Shown: positions 1 through 11,831, numbered from the stretch's first letter. The stretch is 64,000 nt of DNA from Neoceratodus forsteri (GCA_016271365.2 CM028129.1:1009745501-1009809500); one strand, 5' to 3'. Made by a program: numbers and translations. The notes: generated from the sequence alone by a model not told the origin.

Positions 1-330
1 GTGACACTGTAGTGCAGCATGAGAGGGGTGCTATACTTCTGAGGTGCTGTCTTTCGGATGAGACGTTAAACCGAGGTCCCATCTGCCTGGATTGGTGGTA
101 GTTCAGGTGGATGTTAAAGATCCCATGGCACTTATCGAAAAGAGTAGGGGAATTTCCCCGGTGTCCTGGCCAAATTTCCCTCATTCACTAAAAAAATACC
201 ACCAACAGCTTAATCTGGTTCAAATTCAGTTGCTTACTATCTATATCCCCCCCTTCCCCTGGTCATCCCTGAAAAAGGGACTTCTAGGCCCAGTGGGCTG
301 ACCGGGTCAACAAAATTCAACAAACAACAA
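1..330 (+). repeat. L2-tail/SINE-like interspersed repeat, copy 1
   Basis: It carries the segment ctttcggatgagacgttaaa, then ttaaagatcccatggcactt and an agtaggggaatttccccggt block. I remember similar sequence at the 3' ends of L2-type LINEs and derived SINEs in fish and other vertebrates; the family name is from memory and unchecked. A second copy in the opposite orientation is split between 4491-4662 and 16724-16850. The short ORF inside (92-301) is not a gene. The 5' end is cut by the window edge. Confidence 0.6.
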
Positions 331-331
331 A

Positions 332-1296
332 CATAAGAGGACCACCAAGAATCTCTGGTGCCCATTTGACAACCTGACAATATAAAGCGAAACATCATCT
401 GTACCCGAATGCGTGCTCATTGCTCTGTAACAGTGATGGCAAGTCATGCTGCTCCTCATAACTTCAGGCTGCGTTTTCTCAGCATGAAGGTCAAATGAGG
501 ATGGAAAGTGTGGCTCAAAATGAGTTTTTCAACACTGTGGTCAAGTAGATTATGGCTCAAAATTAATTTTCAGCACAGGGTCAAGTGAGCATGGGGAGTG
601 TGGCTTGAAACGAATTTTCAGAAACTGTCCCAAACAACAGAATCCATTCAGGTGAGACAATTCTTGTTACTACTCATCATAGGCAATTGTAGGCTGCAAA
701 ACAATGTTTATTGTAGGGGGTTCATGTCCTAGGAATTTCAGCGACATAATCTTAGCCTGACAGAGATCGTTGGTAGTCCTCTCATGCCCTGATAGTTGTA
801 AGTTCCGGAAAACGATTTCACTGTTGTGGTCTAAGCTGCAATGTTATACCACATATAAAAAAGGAATTTTGTCTTGAAAGTATGCATATCTGAAGCATTT
901 CCCTGGTTGCCAAATTCAGTGCGACTCTAACATCCAAATATCTGGGTATGAGAGTACAGCAGGCTAATATTATATCACTGAAATTCCTGGGACACGAACC
1001 ACCTGCAAGAAACATTGTCTTGAACCTTGCAGTTGCCTGTGATGAGCAGTAATGAGAATTGTATCTTGCCAAACAGATTCTGTTGTTTGGGACAGTTTCT
1101 GAAAATTTTATTTTGAGCCACACTCTCCATCTTCATTTGACCCTTGTGCTGAGAAAATGTATCCTAAAGTTATGAGGAGCAACATGGCTTGCCATCATTG
1201 TTATGGAGAAATGAGCACGCATTCAGGAACAGATGTTTTGCTTTATATTGTCAGGTTGTCAAATGGGCACCAGAGATTCTTGGCGGTCCTCTTATG
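332..1296. repeat. Long inverted-repeat (foldback) element
   Basis: The left arm (about 332-765) matches the reverse complement of the right arm (about 953-1296) over most of its length. The outer ends read cataagaggacc and ggtcctcttatg. The left arm is about 90 bases longer because it holds about three degenerate copies of a ggtcaagtgagcatgg-like unit where the right arm has one. The central spacer (766-952) is not obviously paired, although it contains cctctcatgccctgatag, resembling the right outer end. No transposase reading frame is present. It could be a non-autonomous DNA transposon with long terminal inverted repeats or a local inverted duplication. The left terminus abuts the repeat at 1-330, so no target duplication can be read. 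Confidence 0.65.
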
Positions 1297-1453
1297 CCCC
1301 GATACTGAGTATCGGGACCAAGCATTAGGAATTTTTCCACACTTAGCAGTCTGGAATAAGAACAAACTTGAAAGCTTAGTAATAACATATGCAGTATAAC
1401 TTTAAACCGGGTGGTGAGCAGTGTGTTGAAAATTGTGGGTGTCTGCAAAGCTG

Positions 1454-1502
1454 CAAGGAAAACACAAGTTATGTACCACCTTAAAAATTTGTGTTTTCCT
1501 TG
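1454..1502. repeat. Short perfect hairpin (14-bp stem)
   Basis: The stem is caaggaaaacacaa at 1454-1467 and ttgtgttttccttg at 1489-1502, with a loop of about 21 bases. It lies between the foldback element and the CR1 insertion and may be the end of a small inverted-repeat element. No run of T follows that would suggest a Pol III terminator. Confidence 0.6.
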
Positions 1503-1559
1503 TAGGGATGATGTCTGCGTTACAGGTCACCCCTTGAATGACACAATATACTGAGTGAA

Positions 1560-2003
1560 ACGGCTTGGCCACCATTGCCTCCTGAAGGCACTGGTCCGTC
1601 CGTCCTCCCTGGTGAAGACGTATTCATTTAGTACCTCTGCTTTCCCCCATTATCCTCCACCCACTCCACCCGTTTCTTACGACTAGCAATCCCTTTCTTC
1701 TTGTCCCTTTTCTCACTTATATAACAAAAGAAAGCCTTCTCCCTCTTCCTAATTCCTTCAGCTGTCGGCAGCTCCTTCTGTGCCTTAGCTCATCAGACTT
1801 CCTTACTTGCCTCACTAGCCAACCTTAGGTAATTTTCCCTATCTACCTCTCTCTTGGTCTTCCTGAATTTTCTATAGGCCATCCTCTTTTCCCTGACTGC
1901 CTGGGCAACCCCAGAACTAAACCAGCTGGGGGCTTTGGCCCTTGTGTTCTCCCCCCTGAGCCTAACGCACTCATCTGTGGCAACCAGTAGTCCTTCCTTA
2001 ATG
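1560..2003 (-). pseudogene. CR1 LINE ORF2, inverted 5' segment (endonuclease-RT linker)
   Basis: Read on the minus strand, this is the basic, Lys/Arg-rich linker that joins endonuclease to reverse transcriptase in CR1 ORF2. It ends with a frame containing EVLNEYVFTRED, which corresponds to the usual (F)xxVFTxE stretch just before the RT domain. The adjacent plus-strand CR1 begins a little downstream of that point in the protein (ITEGRVVECL). The two pieces are therefore consecutive parts of one LINE with the 5' part flipped, as expected from twin-priming during insertion. Stops and frameshifts are frequent, so this is a dead fragment. The outer boundary near 1560 is approximate. Confidence 0.6.
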
Positions 2004-3600
2004 ATGGATGGGGGGGTGATAGATGGGGGTAATTACGGAGGGCAGGGTGGTGGAGTGTCTGAAGGCACTGAGGGTGGATAAGGCACCAGGTCCGGATGCC
2101 ATTCATCCCAGGGTGCTGAAAGAAGTGGCAGGGGTATTGGCAGGGCCACTGGCAGATCTGTTAAATACTTCCCTGGACACAGGTTACATACCACAGGATT
2201 GGAGGATGGCTCATGTGTTGCCCCCTCCACAAGAGTGACCCAAAGGATGAACCAGGCAATTACAGACCTGTAAGCCTCACATCCATTGTAGAAAAACTTA
2301 TGGAAGCAATCCTGAAAGAGAGACTGGTGACCTTTTTGGAGGAAAATGGACTCCAAGATGGCCAGCAGCATGGATTCGTCTCTGGAAGATCCTGCTAGAC
2401 CAACTTAATTGAATACTACGACTGGGTAACGAGGGAACTGGATAAAGGCCATACAGTGGATATGCTGTATTTAGACTTCAGCGAGGCCTTTGATTCAGTG
2501 CCTCATGGGAGGCTGAGGTGTAAGTTGCAATATGTGGGGGTAGGGACAGAGATGGTAAACTGAATTGTGAACTAGCTAAAGGGGAGGCAGCAACAAGTGG
2601 TGGTGGTGAGGGGCACTCTCTTCCCCAAGGGTCGTGACAAGCAGGGTGCTGCAGGGCTTAAGTCCTGGGTCCGGTGTTGTTTGGGTTATTCATATCGGAT
2701 ATCTCACATGGCGTTAGGAGCAAGATTAGTCTGTTTGCAGATGATACCAAGATTGGGGCGGTGGTGGATGACAGAGAGGGGTGGCAGGGGCTACAGGAGG
2801 ACCTGATCAAACTGGAGGAGTGGTCGGAAAAGCGGCAATTGAGCTTCAGTGCAAAGAAGTGCAAGGTTATGCACTTCGGAGCAAGGAACCCAGGGAGGAG
2901 CTACCAGTTGGGAGGGGTTCAGATAGAGGTCACAGAGGAGGAGAAGGCCCTAGGGGTGATCATAACAGGTAACATGAATAACGCAGCTCAGTGCAGGAAG
3001 GTGGCAGCTAAGGCCAACAAGATGCTGGGGTGTATTGTGAGAGGAATCTCATCCAGAAATATGGGTATGATCCTGCCACTGTACAGGTCACTTCTCAGGC
3101 CACATTTGGAGTACTGCGTGCAGTTCTGGCATCCATTTGTGAAGAAGGATATCAGATTGCTGGAGGGGGTGCAGTGTAGGGCAACTAAGATGATCCAGGG
3201 GCTCGAGGGCAAAACCTATGAGGACAGGCTGGCTGAGTTGACTATGTACACCCTGGAGGAGAGGAGGGATCAGAGGGATATGATTGAGACCTTCAGATAT
3301 TTGAAGGGGATTAACAGAACGGGCACAGAAGGGATATTTAAGCTGAGGAGAGGAAGGGACACCAGAGGGCATGGTCTCAGGTTGGAGGGCGAAAGGTGGA
3401 AGATATCGGAGAGAGAGATGAGAAGGCATTTGTTCACAGAGAGGGTGGTGGAGAAATGGAACACTCTACCTGAGGAGGTGGTACCCTGTAGCACAATGGG
3501 CAGTTTTAAAAGGGCATAGGACAGGTTGCGAGGGGGGGTAAAGGTGAGGGGGGGCAGCTGCAATATAAGGGTGCCAGCTGCACATTCGAGCAGACTAACT
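2004..3600 (+). pseudogene. CR1 LINE ORF2 reverse transcriptase (copy A)
   Basis: The reverse-transcriptase domain of a CR1 retrotransposon is readable across three frames. It starts with KAPGPDAIHPRVLKE near 2080, continues with NYRPVSLTSIVEKLMEAILK at about 2260, YLDFSEAFDSVPHGRL at about 2470, and the catalytic FADDTKIG motif at about 2720. The long frame 2674-3519 holds the palm C-terminal part, thumb and CR1 C-terminal region (LLRPHLEYCVQFW, YEDRLAELTMYTLEERR). The G-V-PQG motif region near 2640 is frameshifted and stops occur near 2400 and 2565, so it is inactive. No octamer tail is visible at the 3' end, unlike the CR1 copies ending near 20346 and 46948. Confidence 0.85.
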
Positions 3601-3949
3601 TGATAGACTATAAGGCCTGTTTCTGGTGGCAGGTTCATATGGACCACCTTTGGTCCACCCCCATATCTGCTCTGATGCCCATCAGATGGCTTCTTAGCAC
3701 TTTGCCCATTTTCCTGAGTCTGCTCTCCTGAAATCCAAGATTTTGGTCTTAGTCGGGATTCTTTCCCTGCCCATATCCAACTGGAACCATCCTGTGCAAT
3801 GATCACTTCCACGCAGTGGCTCCCTGACTATTATTTCCTGTACATGCTCCCAATTTGTGAGCATCAGAATTGCCTCAGCTGTTGTTGGTTCAGTGACGCC
3901 TTGAGTCAGGAACCCACTCCATGTCCCCTTTCTTCAGTAGTCTCAACCA
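3601..3949. other. Unassigned sequence
   Basis: Between the CR1 3' region and the next LINE fragment I see no convincing gene, tandem repeat or RNA gene. Confidence 0.4.
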
Positions 3950-4390
3950 GCCTTACATTTCTTGGCATTGAATTTAATTTGCCACATCTTAGACTATTTC
4001 TCAAGTTTTTCTAGATCCCATTTCATGTCCCTTATTCCTCCTCGTTGTCCACCCTCCCAGAAGTATTGGTGTCCTCAGCAAAAAGACAGATCTTGCTTTG
4101 TATGCCCCCCTGCTGTCACATACTGTATGAAGATGTTGAGTGACACTGGCTCCGGGGCTGATCCCTGTGGCAACACACTGGTAACCCCCCATACCCCTTA
4201 GAATTCCACATTAACTACCAACCGCAGATCTGTTCTCTGTCCGTCTGTGGAGTTTGTTCCCCACCCCCAGTTCCTCCAGGTTTTTGGTTTTTTATTGTTA
4301 CCGGTCTTTTGTATAGAGTCAATGGCCTTGCTGAAGTCCAAGTATAACATATCAACTACTTGTCACCAGTCCACCGTCTTTGTGTCCACT
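3950..4390 (-). pseudogene. Antisense non-LTR RT fragment (CR1 group)
   Basis: On the minus strand the sequence near 4320-4390 encodes VDMLYLDFSKAIDS, the RT motif that precedes the palm in CR1-group LINEs. The region near 4130-4190 corresponds to the following QGS...GPL-type turn (ctgatccctgtggcaacaca read in reverse). It resembles the matching part of the antisense LINE at 38260-42330. It is short, frameshifted and truncated at both ends. Confidence 0.6.
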
Positions 4391-4394
4391 GAGA

Positions 4395-4490
4395 GAGAAA
4401 AGGTCAGGGCTTTTACTAGAATGGAGAAATGCTCAGAATGGTTTCTATCACGGGGCAAAGGTCAGAGCTGTAATGGAGCAAGGTTCAAGG
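4395..4490 (+). repeat. Degenerate ~30-bp minisatellite, segment 1
   Basis: About three units can be aligned around the recurring caaaggtcagagctgt and ggttt(c)tatcacgggg phrases. The same unit reappears at 16842-16905 and 17555-17820, so this is the left end of one array pushed apart by later insertions. Confidence 0.55.
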
Positions 4491-4662
4491 TTATTATTTG
4501 AATTAAATTTTATTGACTGGGTTCGTCTTTTTCAGGGGCAGCCCAGTTTGGGGGGAGGTACAGATAGTAACCAACTGAAACTGAAGCAGATTAAGCTGTT
4601 GGTGGTATTTTTAGTGAATGGGGGAAATTTGGCAAGGACACCGGGGAAATTCCCCTACTCTT
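4491..4662 (-). repeat. L2-tail/SINE-like repeat copy 2, 3' part (left of LINE)
   Basis: This is the reverse complement of about 150-310 in the window: it contains caccggggaaattcccctac and the ttaagctgttggtggtattt block. The remaining part of the same copy is at 16724-16850, so the LINE in between entered this repeat. The phrases agcaaggttca (near 4478) and agcaagggtca (near 16836) at the outer ends could be the repeat's own target-site duplication. Confidence 0.75.
4647..4662. repeat. Target-site duplication of Tx1-like LINE (left copy)
   Basis: aaattcccctactctt occurs here and again at 16724-16739, immediately outside the LINE ends. This fixes the LINE's borders. Confidence 0.85.
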
Positions 4663-4694
4663 GCTGCAGAGGGTGCTGGTGTGCTGCAGGAGAG

Positions 4695-6895
4695 ATGGAG
4701 GACCTCAGTTCGGAGGAGATGATGGAAGAGAGTGGTCACGCTGTTGCAGGCTCAAAGCTCTTGGTTTCTACTTCTAAGATCATAGAAGGTAATATGGTGG
4801 CTATAAACCAAGAAATGGCTTAGGCTTCGGTGGATCTTCAGCTTCCCCATTATTAAATGAGGGAATTATGGCAGAAGAATTACACTTGCAACAAGAACTT
4901 GAAAGAAAAAAAAAACAAACTATTGGATCTAATTTGTATCGCTGAGCAGGACTTTCAGTCATGTAGACAGAAGTTGGAAGCAGAACGGTCCAAACGTAAG
5001 AGTTCTATTATTAGTCTGTTAAAACAAGGAAGTAAACGTTCGCCTTTTGGGCAGTTGGATTCAGAATCTGAGACTTTAAATACTGAGATGGTTGAAATAC
5101 TGAATGCTACGAATATGCAGGAAATAATACCAGAACATACGTATAATTTAACAGACTGGTCTCCAGGTGAAACCCTATGACAGGCTGGTTGGTTGTGGTC
5201 CAATAATAGATGGATTCCTGATACTGAAATTCCTATTCCAGGATCTCCAGCCCCCTTACAAATTAAGTCAACTAATTTAGATATAGTGCCTGAATCATTA
5301 CCTAACACTTTTGAAGTTCAGTCTAAGTCCCCCAAAGGTAACAGTGAGAATGTGCAACCTCAGGTTGAGGCTGCTATAATACCTGATGCGTCAGACGCAG
5401 GTGAAGAGAAAGGTGATCTTATAGATTCAAGGCATATATCACCTGTCCACTCAGTGGCTAAGGATTATTTTCTTCCAAATACAGAAAGACAAAATGATGG
5501 TGGTCTGGATTCAGGTACTGTACCAAACGACTCATTTTTGAATGATCAGCTACAAGGGGGTATTGATAAGCCAGTGGATGTTGGGTTTAAATCTTATGCA
5601 GATCTATTTCATAAGCCAGCAGAGGTGGCCAAACAACGTTTTTTGGCTTGTCTCCGGTACAAGGGTAAAGCTCCGGTGGTTCTGGACCGAATTTGGGTAG
5701 AGAAGACCTTGCTCATTGATTCTGTGGGATTTTCCCCGGTGGAGGTGTATGCCTTTATCCACCCGCCAGGAGAACATAACTGATATTAGTTTTTGTTCCA
5801 TTATAGCATTTGATCAATTTTGACGACTTTACTATGAGGTTAAGGAGCAAGAAATCTGGAGAGACTTTCAAGCTATCCCAATAACTAAACCCACGATTAA
5901 GACGGTGACAATTCTCTGGAAAAACATTGTTCAATTTATGATAAACCCAAACCCATTATGGATGAGAATGGCTTTTGGACTGGGGGCTGGACAGTGAGAG
6001 TTCAATTGCATCAAACAGAGGAAAGCATACAGCATTTACCCTGTTCCTTTTTTTGGGGTCGGGACAGGGATATTATTTTTTATGCAGGTCAGCCTTAGGG
6101 CTGTTACAAATGCCGTTCATTATCTCATTTGAACACTTCCTGTGATCAAGTAAAATGCTTTTGATGTGGGGTATTGGGACATATGGCTGGTCACTTTGTG
6201 GCTCCACCTGTTTGTAATTTATGTGAAGAAAGCAATCATTCCTATGCTGAATGCCCATGGGTATCTGTGGAAACAGATGAATCTTTAGATCATGAGTATT
6301 ATTTATCACAGGCTAAAAGATCTTTTGATGACACTGAGAATTTATTTGGGAATAAACTTAGGGGAAGGGGTAGAGGTGGTGGTCCTGGGGATAGGAGACA
6401 AGTAGTTCTTTCAAGACTTACTAATCCCCTTGAAGGGACTGCCATCCCTTCTGAAGTGTCGCTAGTCCAGGTTCCAAGAATGTCAAATGTATTAGGAGAC
6501 GGAAGGGAAGAAAGGGAGACCCTGTTTGTGACCCCGCAAGGTTCACCTCAGTGTTTAATTTTTTATTACAAAGTTCAAAAGATAATCTCTGCTCTGGAGG
6601 ACAGTTGCAAGACTTGGAGGTTAACTCTGTTGTGCAGGAAGTGGTTCCTGATTCAGAAGAAGATATGCAAATTGTTGCTTCTCCTTGTCCAGTGACAGAG
6701 TCCTCAGAGGGGCAGAACGAGCCTGTATCTCCTTTGCCATTGACGAATAGTTTTGCGTTTTTTTCTTCCTGGGGAAACCAGGTAGAATTAGCTCATCCCT
6801 TGCCAGACCCAAATAATTCTTTAGGGTCTAGTGGAACAATAATTGCTGCAGATATGTCTACTAAGTTTACATGTTCTGAGCCTCGAAACGAGTGA
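4695..6895 (+). pseudogene. Tx1-like LINE ORF1 (RNA-binding protein with zinc knuckles)
   Basis: ORF1 proteins of this group bind the element RNA and act as nucleic-acid chaperones. The start at 4695 (MEDLSSEEMMEES) is the first ATG after the element's 5' border. The reading passes through broken frames 4695-4823, 4857-5180 and 5193-5783, including a Lys/Glu-rich segment likely to form a coiled coil. It then enters a zinc-finger block: a CX2CX4HX4C knuckle from 6102 (CYKCRSLSHLNTSC), a second at about 6150 with a stop inside and its last Cys replaced by Phe, and a third (CNLCEESNHSYAEC) near 6210. A Gly/Arg-rich patch follows at about 6360, then an acidic C-terminal tail ending in a stop at 6895. 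At least four frame breaks are present. Confidence 0.75.
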
Positions 6896-6899
6896 CCAG

Positions 6900-9462
6900 A
6901 TCGAGTGTTAAGTTTTCTAAACTCCCTCCCTGAGCCCTTCTCAATATCTACAGCTACTCTGAATGTGAATAGTTTGAAATCTCGAGCCAAACATATGATG
7001 ACGTTTTGAATATTATTAAATCTGCAATATAGTGCATTTATTTTGCAGGATACAAGATTACATTCACCGAAAGAAGTTTTGCAAGTTACCAAAGATTGGA
7101 ATTGGGGGTTATCGTATTGGTCTATGGGTGAAGAGACCTGTTGTGGGGTGGGAATCTGTTTTCTTGCACCAGCAATACATATTTATAGATTGATAGATGT
7201 GGAACCAGGATGAGCCCTTATTTTAGAAGTATTATTGAAAGGTCTACAATGCTGGCTAATATCTGTTTATGGACCTCAGTCAAAGCTCTTCGGATAGCTT
7301 TACTGAAGAAGATTCAGCCTTTTCTTCATACCAGTCTGCAAGAATTTTTTTGCGGAGATTTTAATATTAATCTTCAGCAAAAAACAGATGTGGGGAAACA
7401 GTATTGTGACAAGACATTTCTTAAATCAGTTCTTTCAATAGTGGGTTTGGTAGATACTAATTCAGTTGGTCACAATAAGGCCAAACCAATGTTTTATAAG
7501 GGTATTTTGTCTTCACGAATTGATTTTGTATTTACTCATAAGACTTTGGAGATTGCAAAACTTCTTTATGTTCGTATAGAGTCTTCTGATCATTGTTTGA
7601 TTGGGATTTGTGTTGAGAATCCCCACAGTAGGCAAAAAGGTCCGGGAATCTGGAAGCTTAATACTTCCCTTTTATTACAGCCTTCAGTCTTATCAGATTT
7701 AAAACAAATTATAAATGATAAAATTTCCACTCTGGGACTGTATGAGGAGATTGTTAATTGGTGGGAAGATCTAAAAATGTGTCTAGTGGGGTATTTGCAA
7801 CTGATTGGTAAATTTAGAGTAAAATCACAAAACAAAAATTATTTATCTCTTAGACATACATTGGGGACATTATTGTCAGCCCAAGTTGAAGGAAAAGAGG
7901 TTCTGACAGAGGATATTAAGAACATAAAACAAATGTCTAAGTATCGGTATGATAGATTAAGTTCCTTATAAAAGAACAATCGTTTGGTACTCAGGGTAAG
8001 ACGGCCCGTGTTAATCCATTTTTGGCCTGTCAGTACCGTAGAGAATAGAGGCTGTTTACTAGTTTAAATTCATCTACTGGGATAACAGTTACAGATAATT
8101 CAGGAATTATGCAAGAGTTAGATGCCTATATTGATAGGACCTTCGGGGTGTAGAATGTTGATTCAGATTTTATGGTTCTGTTTTCGCAGGCGGCTGATCT
8201 TCCCCGATTGACCACTGCAATGCAGTCTACTATGACGGTGGACTTTACAAAAAAAGAATTAAGAGTCTGTTATTTTTTCACTTAAACAAAATGTGTCCCC
8301 AGGGCCTGACGGACTACCTAGCGAGTTTTACAAAATTTTGTGGGAGATCATGCCAAATGAGCTTTTAAGTTTGTATAACTGTTTTCTTACAGAAGTATGT
8401 CTACCTTCTCAGATGTATGAAGGACTGATGATTTTTCTCTATAAAAAAGGAGATTGTGCTGATACAGGGAATTGGCGACCACTAACGTTACTTAATATAG
8501 ATTTCAAAATCTTTTCTAAATTATTAGGAAATAGATTATCGTTAATTATGCCTGATTCAGTTAGTACTTCACAATTTTGTTCAGTTACTGGGCAAAGTAT
8601 TATGGATGTTTTGTTATTTATTAGAGAGATAATGGAAAGTGGGATAGGAGAGACAGGGCTACATACAGTTTTTGGGTATTTAGTAAGCTTAGATCAAGCT
8701 AAAGCCTTTGATGAGATTTCACATAATTATTTATGGAGATGTTTATTGGAATTTGGGATCCCAAAATTATTTGTAAGTTGACTTCCACTATGTTATGCAT
8801 TGGCATATGGTATTCCTTTTGAGAATGGATGGCAGGGGTATAAACATCGGATTTTTAAGGGGGTACGTCAAGGATGCCCATTGAGTCCGTTCCTGTATGT
8901 TTTAGCTTTGGACCCTATGTTAAGAGTATTGAATATATCTCCTATGATATTTGGCATACAAGGAGAATTAGGGGTTCATACGAAGATAGTTGCATATGCT
9001 GATGATCTATGTTTCATTTTGTGTGATGGAGTATCAATAACAAAAGCTTGTGATTTAATTAAAGCTATAGGGATGGTTACAAGTGCACGAATAAACAAAT
9101 CCAAATCTCATTGTTTGAATTTAGCAGGATTTCCTAAAGAAACTGATGTAGTGGGAGGGGTAATGGTTGAACAGGCTCCCTGTAAAATATTGGGTATTTA
9201 TTTTGGAGGCACAGATGGTGCGGAATTTAATTGGATGAATGCTTTGCAAAAAGGTCACGCTAATGTGGTAAGTTGGAATAGATGGAAACTATCCAAACAT
9301 AAAAGGGTATATTTTATTAAATCTTTTTTGATCCTGTTTTTTTTTTTTTTAATATTTAAGCAATATTTATTTATTACCTAAATGTTTGGAGACATCCTTG
9401 TTGAGATGTTTTTTCAGTGGAATTTGGGGCAGCCGATTAAACCCAATCAAACGAAATACATT
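6900..9462 (+). pseudogene. Tx1-like LINE ORF2, endonuclease and RT (5' part)
   Basis: ORF2 supplies the nicking endonuclease and reverse transcriptase. The N-terminal LNVNSLKSRAK near 6960 is the first endonuclease motif. The frame 7210-7971 carries CGDFNINL, SRIDFVF and the terminal SSDHCLIGI motif of the APE-type endonuclease. RT begins near 8290 with SPGPDGLPSEFYK, then NWRPLTLLNIDFKIFSKLL, LDQAKAFDEIS, GVRQGCPLSPFLYV at about 8860, and the catalytic AYADDLCF at about 8995. The first RT frame stops at 8781 and the second at 9381 after a T-rich stretch. The coding sense continues as WGSRLNPIKRN up to about 9455, where DIRS-A1 interrupts it. The rest is at 15330-16723. Confidence 0.85.
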
Positions 9463-9640
9463 ATTTCTAGGGACATGGATAAGTTGTTCATCCACACTTA
9501 TTGGCAGGTTCCTTGCTGCTTTAAATCTTGCCGGAAGGTCTTCAAGCTGGCTCCTCCCACCCACCCGGGTGGTAAAACTCTCGGCTCTGCCCCATGACGC
9601 CAGATCTTCCTTACCGCTTGGAAGCTCAGATTCCCTCCTT
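9463..9640 (+). repeat. DIRS-A1 left inverted terminal repeat
   Basis: It begins atttctagggacatggat. The stretch through gttcatccacacttattggc, the GC-rich cacccacccgggtgg and gatctt is matched in reverse complement by the right end (about 15130-15329). The outer ~45 bases are also reproduced in the internal region at 15011-15055. Confidence 0.85.
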
Positions 9641-9738
9641 AACGCTCTGCGTATAAGACTGGTTCCTAACTCTTCGGTTTTCCGAAATTAATCTTTGAGG
9701 TTTCTAGACTTGGTCATCTATTTCCCTACGTGGCTGCG

Positions 9739-11831
9739 ATGGACAAATCGACTCCGGTTTCCGGAGATACTCATCGGGCAGAAGATGTCTCGGACGGATC
9801 CGCACTCCACGTGCGTCTACTGTTTGGGCCTTGAGCACGACCCGCAGGCTTGCGACCTGTGCTCTTCTTTCTCGGCCTACGTCCTGGAAGACCGTGCTGC
9901 ACATTTGCAACTTGGGCGACCCGAAGAGCGATACCCTCCGGTAAAGTCGAAGGAGGCCCGGTTGGTGGTTTCCACGTCGGCGGGCTCGGCGGAACAGCTA
10001 GAGCAGATGATCGCCCTCGAGGAGGAGGTGGCGCAGGCCGCATCTTCGTCTTCCTCGGCCACGGCATTTATCCCGCTCTCCCTGGGATCCTCCTATTCAG
10101 CTTCTTTTAAGGAGCTCTGTCTCCCCCTCCACTAAGGGAGAGGGACCAACACCTTCAGGGCCTTCCTCTCGGTCCAAGAAGAAGGACCACAAAGGTAAGT
10201 CCCTCCGTCGACGCTCTTGGGAGCGGGAGAGGTCCCTCTCACCGAGTAGTCGACCATCGACTTCGGTCGATCCTTCGGCTTCGGCCACTGGCTTCACGGT
10301 GTCCCCATCAGGTCAGTTGACTGAGACTCCCATCGATGCAGTCGAGATCTTTCTCGACCCGTTGGACGGGTTGTCGACCAGCGATGCCGAAAATCCTCTC
10401 TCCCCGGTTCCCCCGGTGGTGGTTGAGGATCCTGTGGGCTTGCCAGTGCCTCCGGTTCCGGAGCCTTGGTGACCCTCTGAGCGAGAGGGAGGCGGTTTCC
10501 CCGCCCCTCCCCGCACCCTCCTCGGAAAAGCCGAGGTTCGCGGTCTCGGACTTCTTCCGTGGTCCAGCCGATCCCGCCGCCATAGGCAGTCTCGGTCTCG
10601 GCACCGCGGCAAGTGGCGCCGCTGCTCGTCCGCATCCTCCTCCTCGGATGAGGGGAGGCTTCGACGCAAGTTGTGTCAACGATACAAGGATCTCATGTGG
10701 CAGCAGCTGCTTCTGGCCGGGAACAAGCCGACGTCGTCGCCTTCCCTGGCCATTAAGTGGCTGTCACTGGAGCGGCCGAAGCAACCCCTCGCTTGAGCCG
10801 AGGCGCCTGTTTCCAGGCCTGTTGCTCAGCCAAAACCAACTGCTCCACCGATTCGGGTGGAACCTCCACCTCCACAGCCACTGTTTGGGACTCCGACCAA
10901 GAACTCTCGGTCGGCTCAGGGTCTGCCCCATAGGCTGTCTGTCGCCCTCACTCCCGATTGACCTTGGCAGGTGGAGGGTGGCTCAGGCCCAAGGCAGCTC
11001 TTTGCGGACTCTTCTGAGTCCGACGACGATTCCTCCCTTTTCTCCAGGCGAGTGGACTTGGAGTCCTCTGGAGGTCAGTCGCTGGACGACAGCCCTTCGT
11101 CCTTCCTAGGTTTGCTTAGGCTCATCTCGGAGTCCACCGGGATGCAGCTCAAGCCCGTTTCCAAGCGGGTCAAGTATCCCCTCACAGAGATATTGGACCG
11201 AGGGGATTCCCCTACGGAGGCCTTTCCTGTGGCCGAGGCCATTGTGGGCCCGGCCTTGGAGCTCTGGAAGCGCCCTGCTTCCTGCCCTGCGCCTTCAGCC
11301 AGGATTGCCAGGAAGTATGTGGTCCCTACTGGTTCCCTGTCCGGTTTCTCGGAACATCCCTCAGCCGAGGGGTTAGTTACCGACAGCGTTTTCCGGCGTG
11401 CTGGAAACGCTAGGAACGTGGACAAACCTCCCGACAAGGAGTCCAAGAAATTGGACTATGCGGGCGAAAGTCTACACTGCGTCCTCCCTGGCCTCGTCCA
11501 GGCCAGCTCGGCCGTGCTTATGGCACATTTCTCCCATGCCCTGTTGGGCTCCCTGGACCGAGGTAGTCCCTCATCTCCGGCTGACCTGCAGACCATGGTT
11601 AGGCAGGTGCGGGACCAGGGCAGGGCAGTGGCCAGCAGCAACTTCAGACTGCTCTGGACATTGGAGACTCATCGCGGGTCAGCGGCCGCGAGTGGCTATG
11701 TGCCATCGGGCATGGCTGAGGATATCCACTTCACAGCGGATACCCAGCACAAATTGGTGGATGTCCCTTCCTGGGGACCGACCTCTTCGGCCCTGGGTGG
11801 AAGGCCACCTCCAGAGGATCGAAAAGTCTAA
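9739..11831 (+). pseudogene. DIRS-A1 Gag-like region
   Basis: The structural protein of the DIRS particle. The start codon at 9739 (MDKSTPVSGD) is shared with copy A2 at 47355. A frameshift soon after moves into the frame carrying STCVYCLGLEHDPQACDLC, a Cys/His cluster that probably binds zinc. A Ser/Arg-rich middle (10200-10650) follows, then the long frame 10971-11831. That frame has an acidic SSESDDDSS patch and the conserved PPDKESKKLD motif near 11440, seen in Gag-like proteins of DIRS elements. The reading frame changes at least twice, so the copy is defective or mis-sequenced. Several long antisense ORFs here (10097-10679) are compositional shadows. Confidence 0.75.

Noticed and set aside
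818..1448. ORFs of 65-101 codons in both directions
   Set aside because: They lie in the inverted-repeat element and show no domain or conserved motif.
10097..10679. Several long overlapping ORFs on the minus strand inside DIRS-A1
   Set aside because: They overlap the plus-strand Gag region of a GC-rich element and have no motifs; they are compositional shadows.
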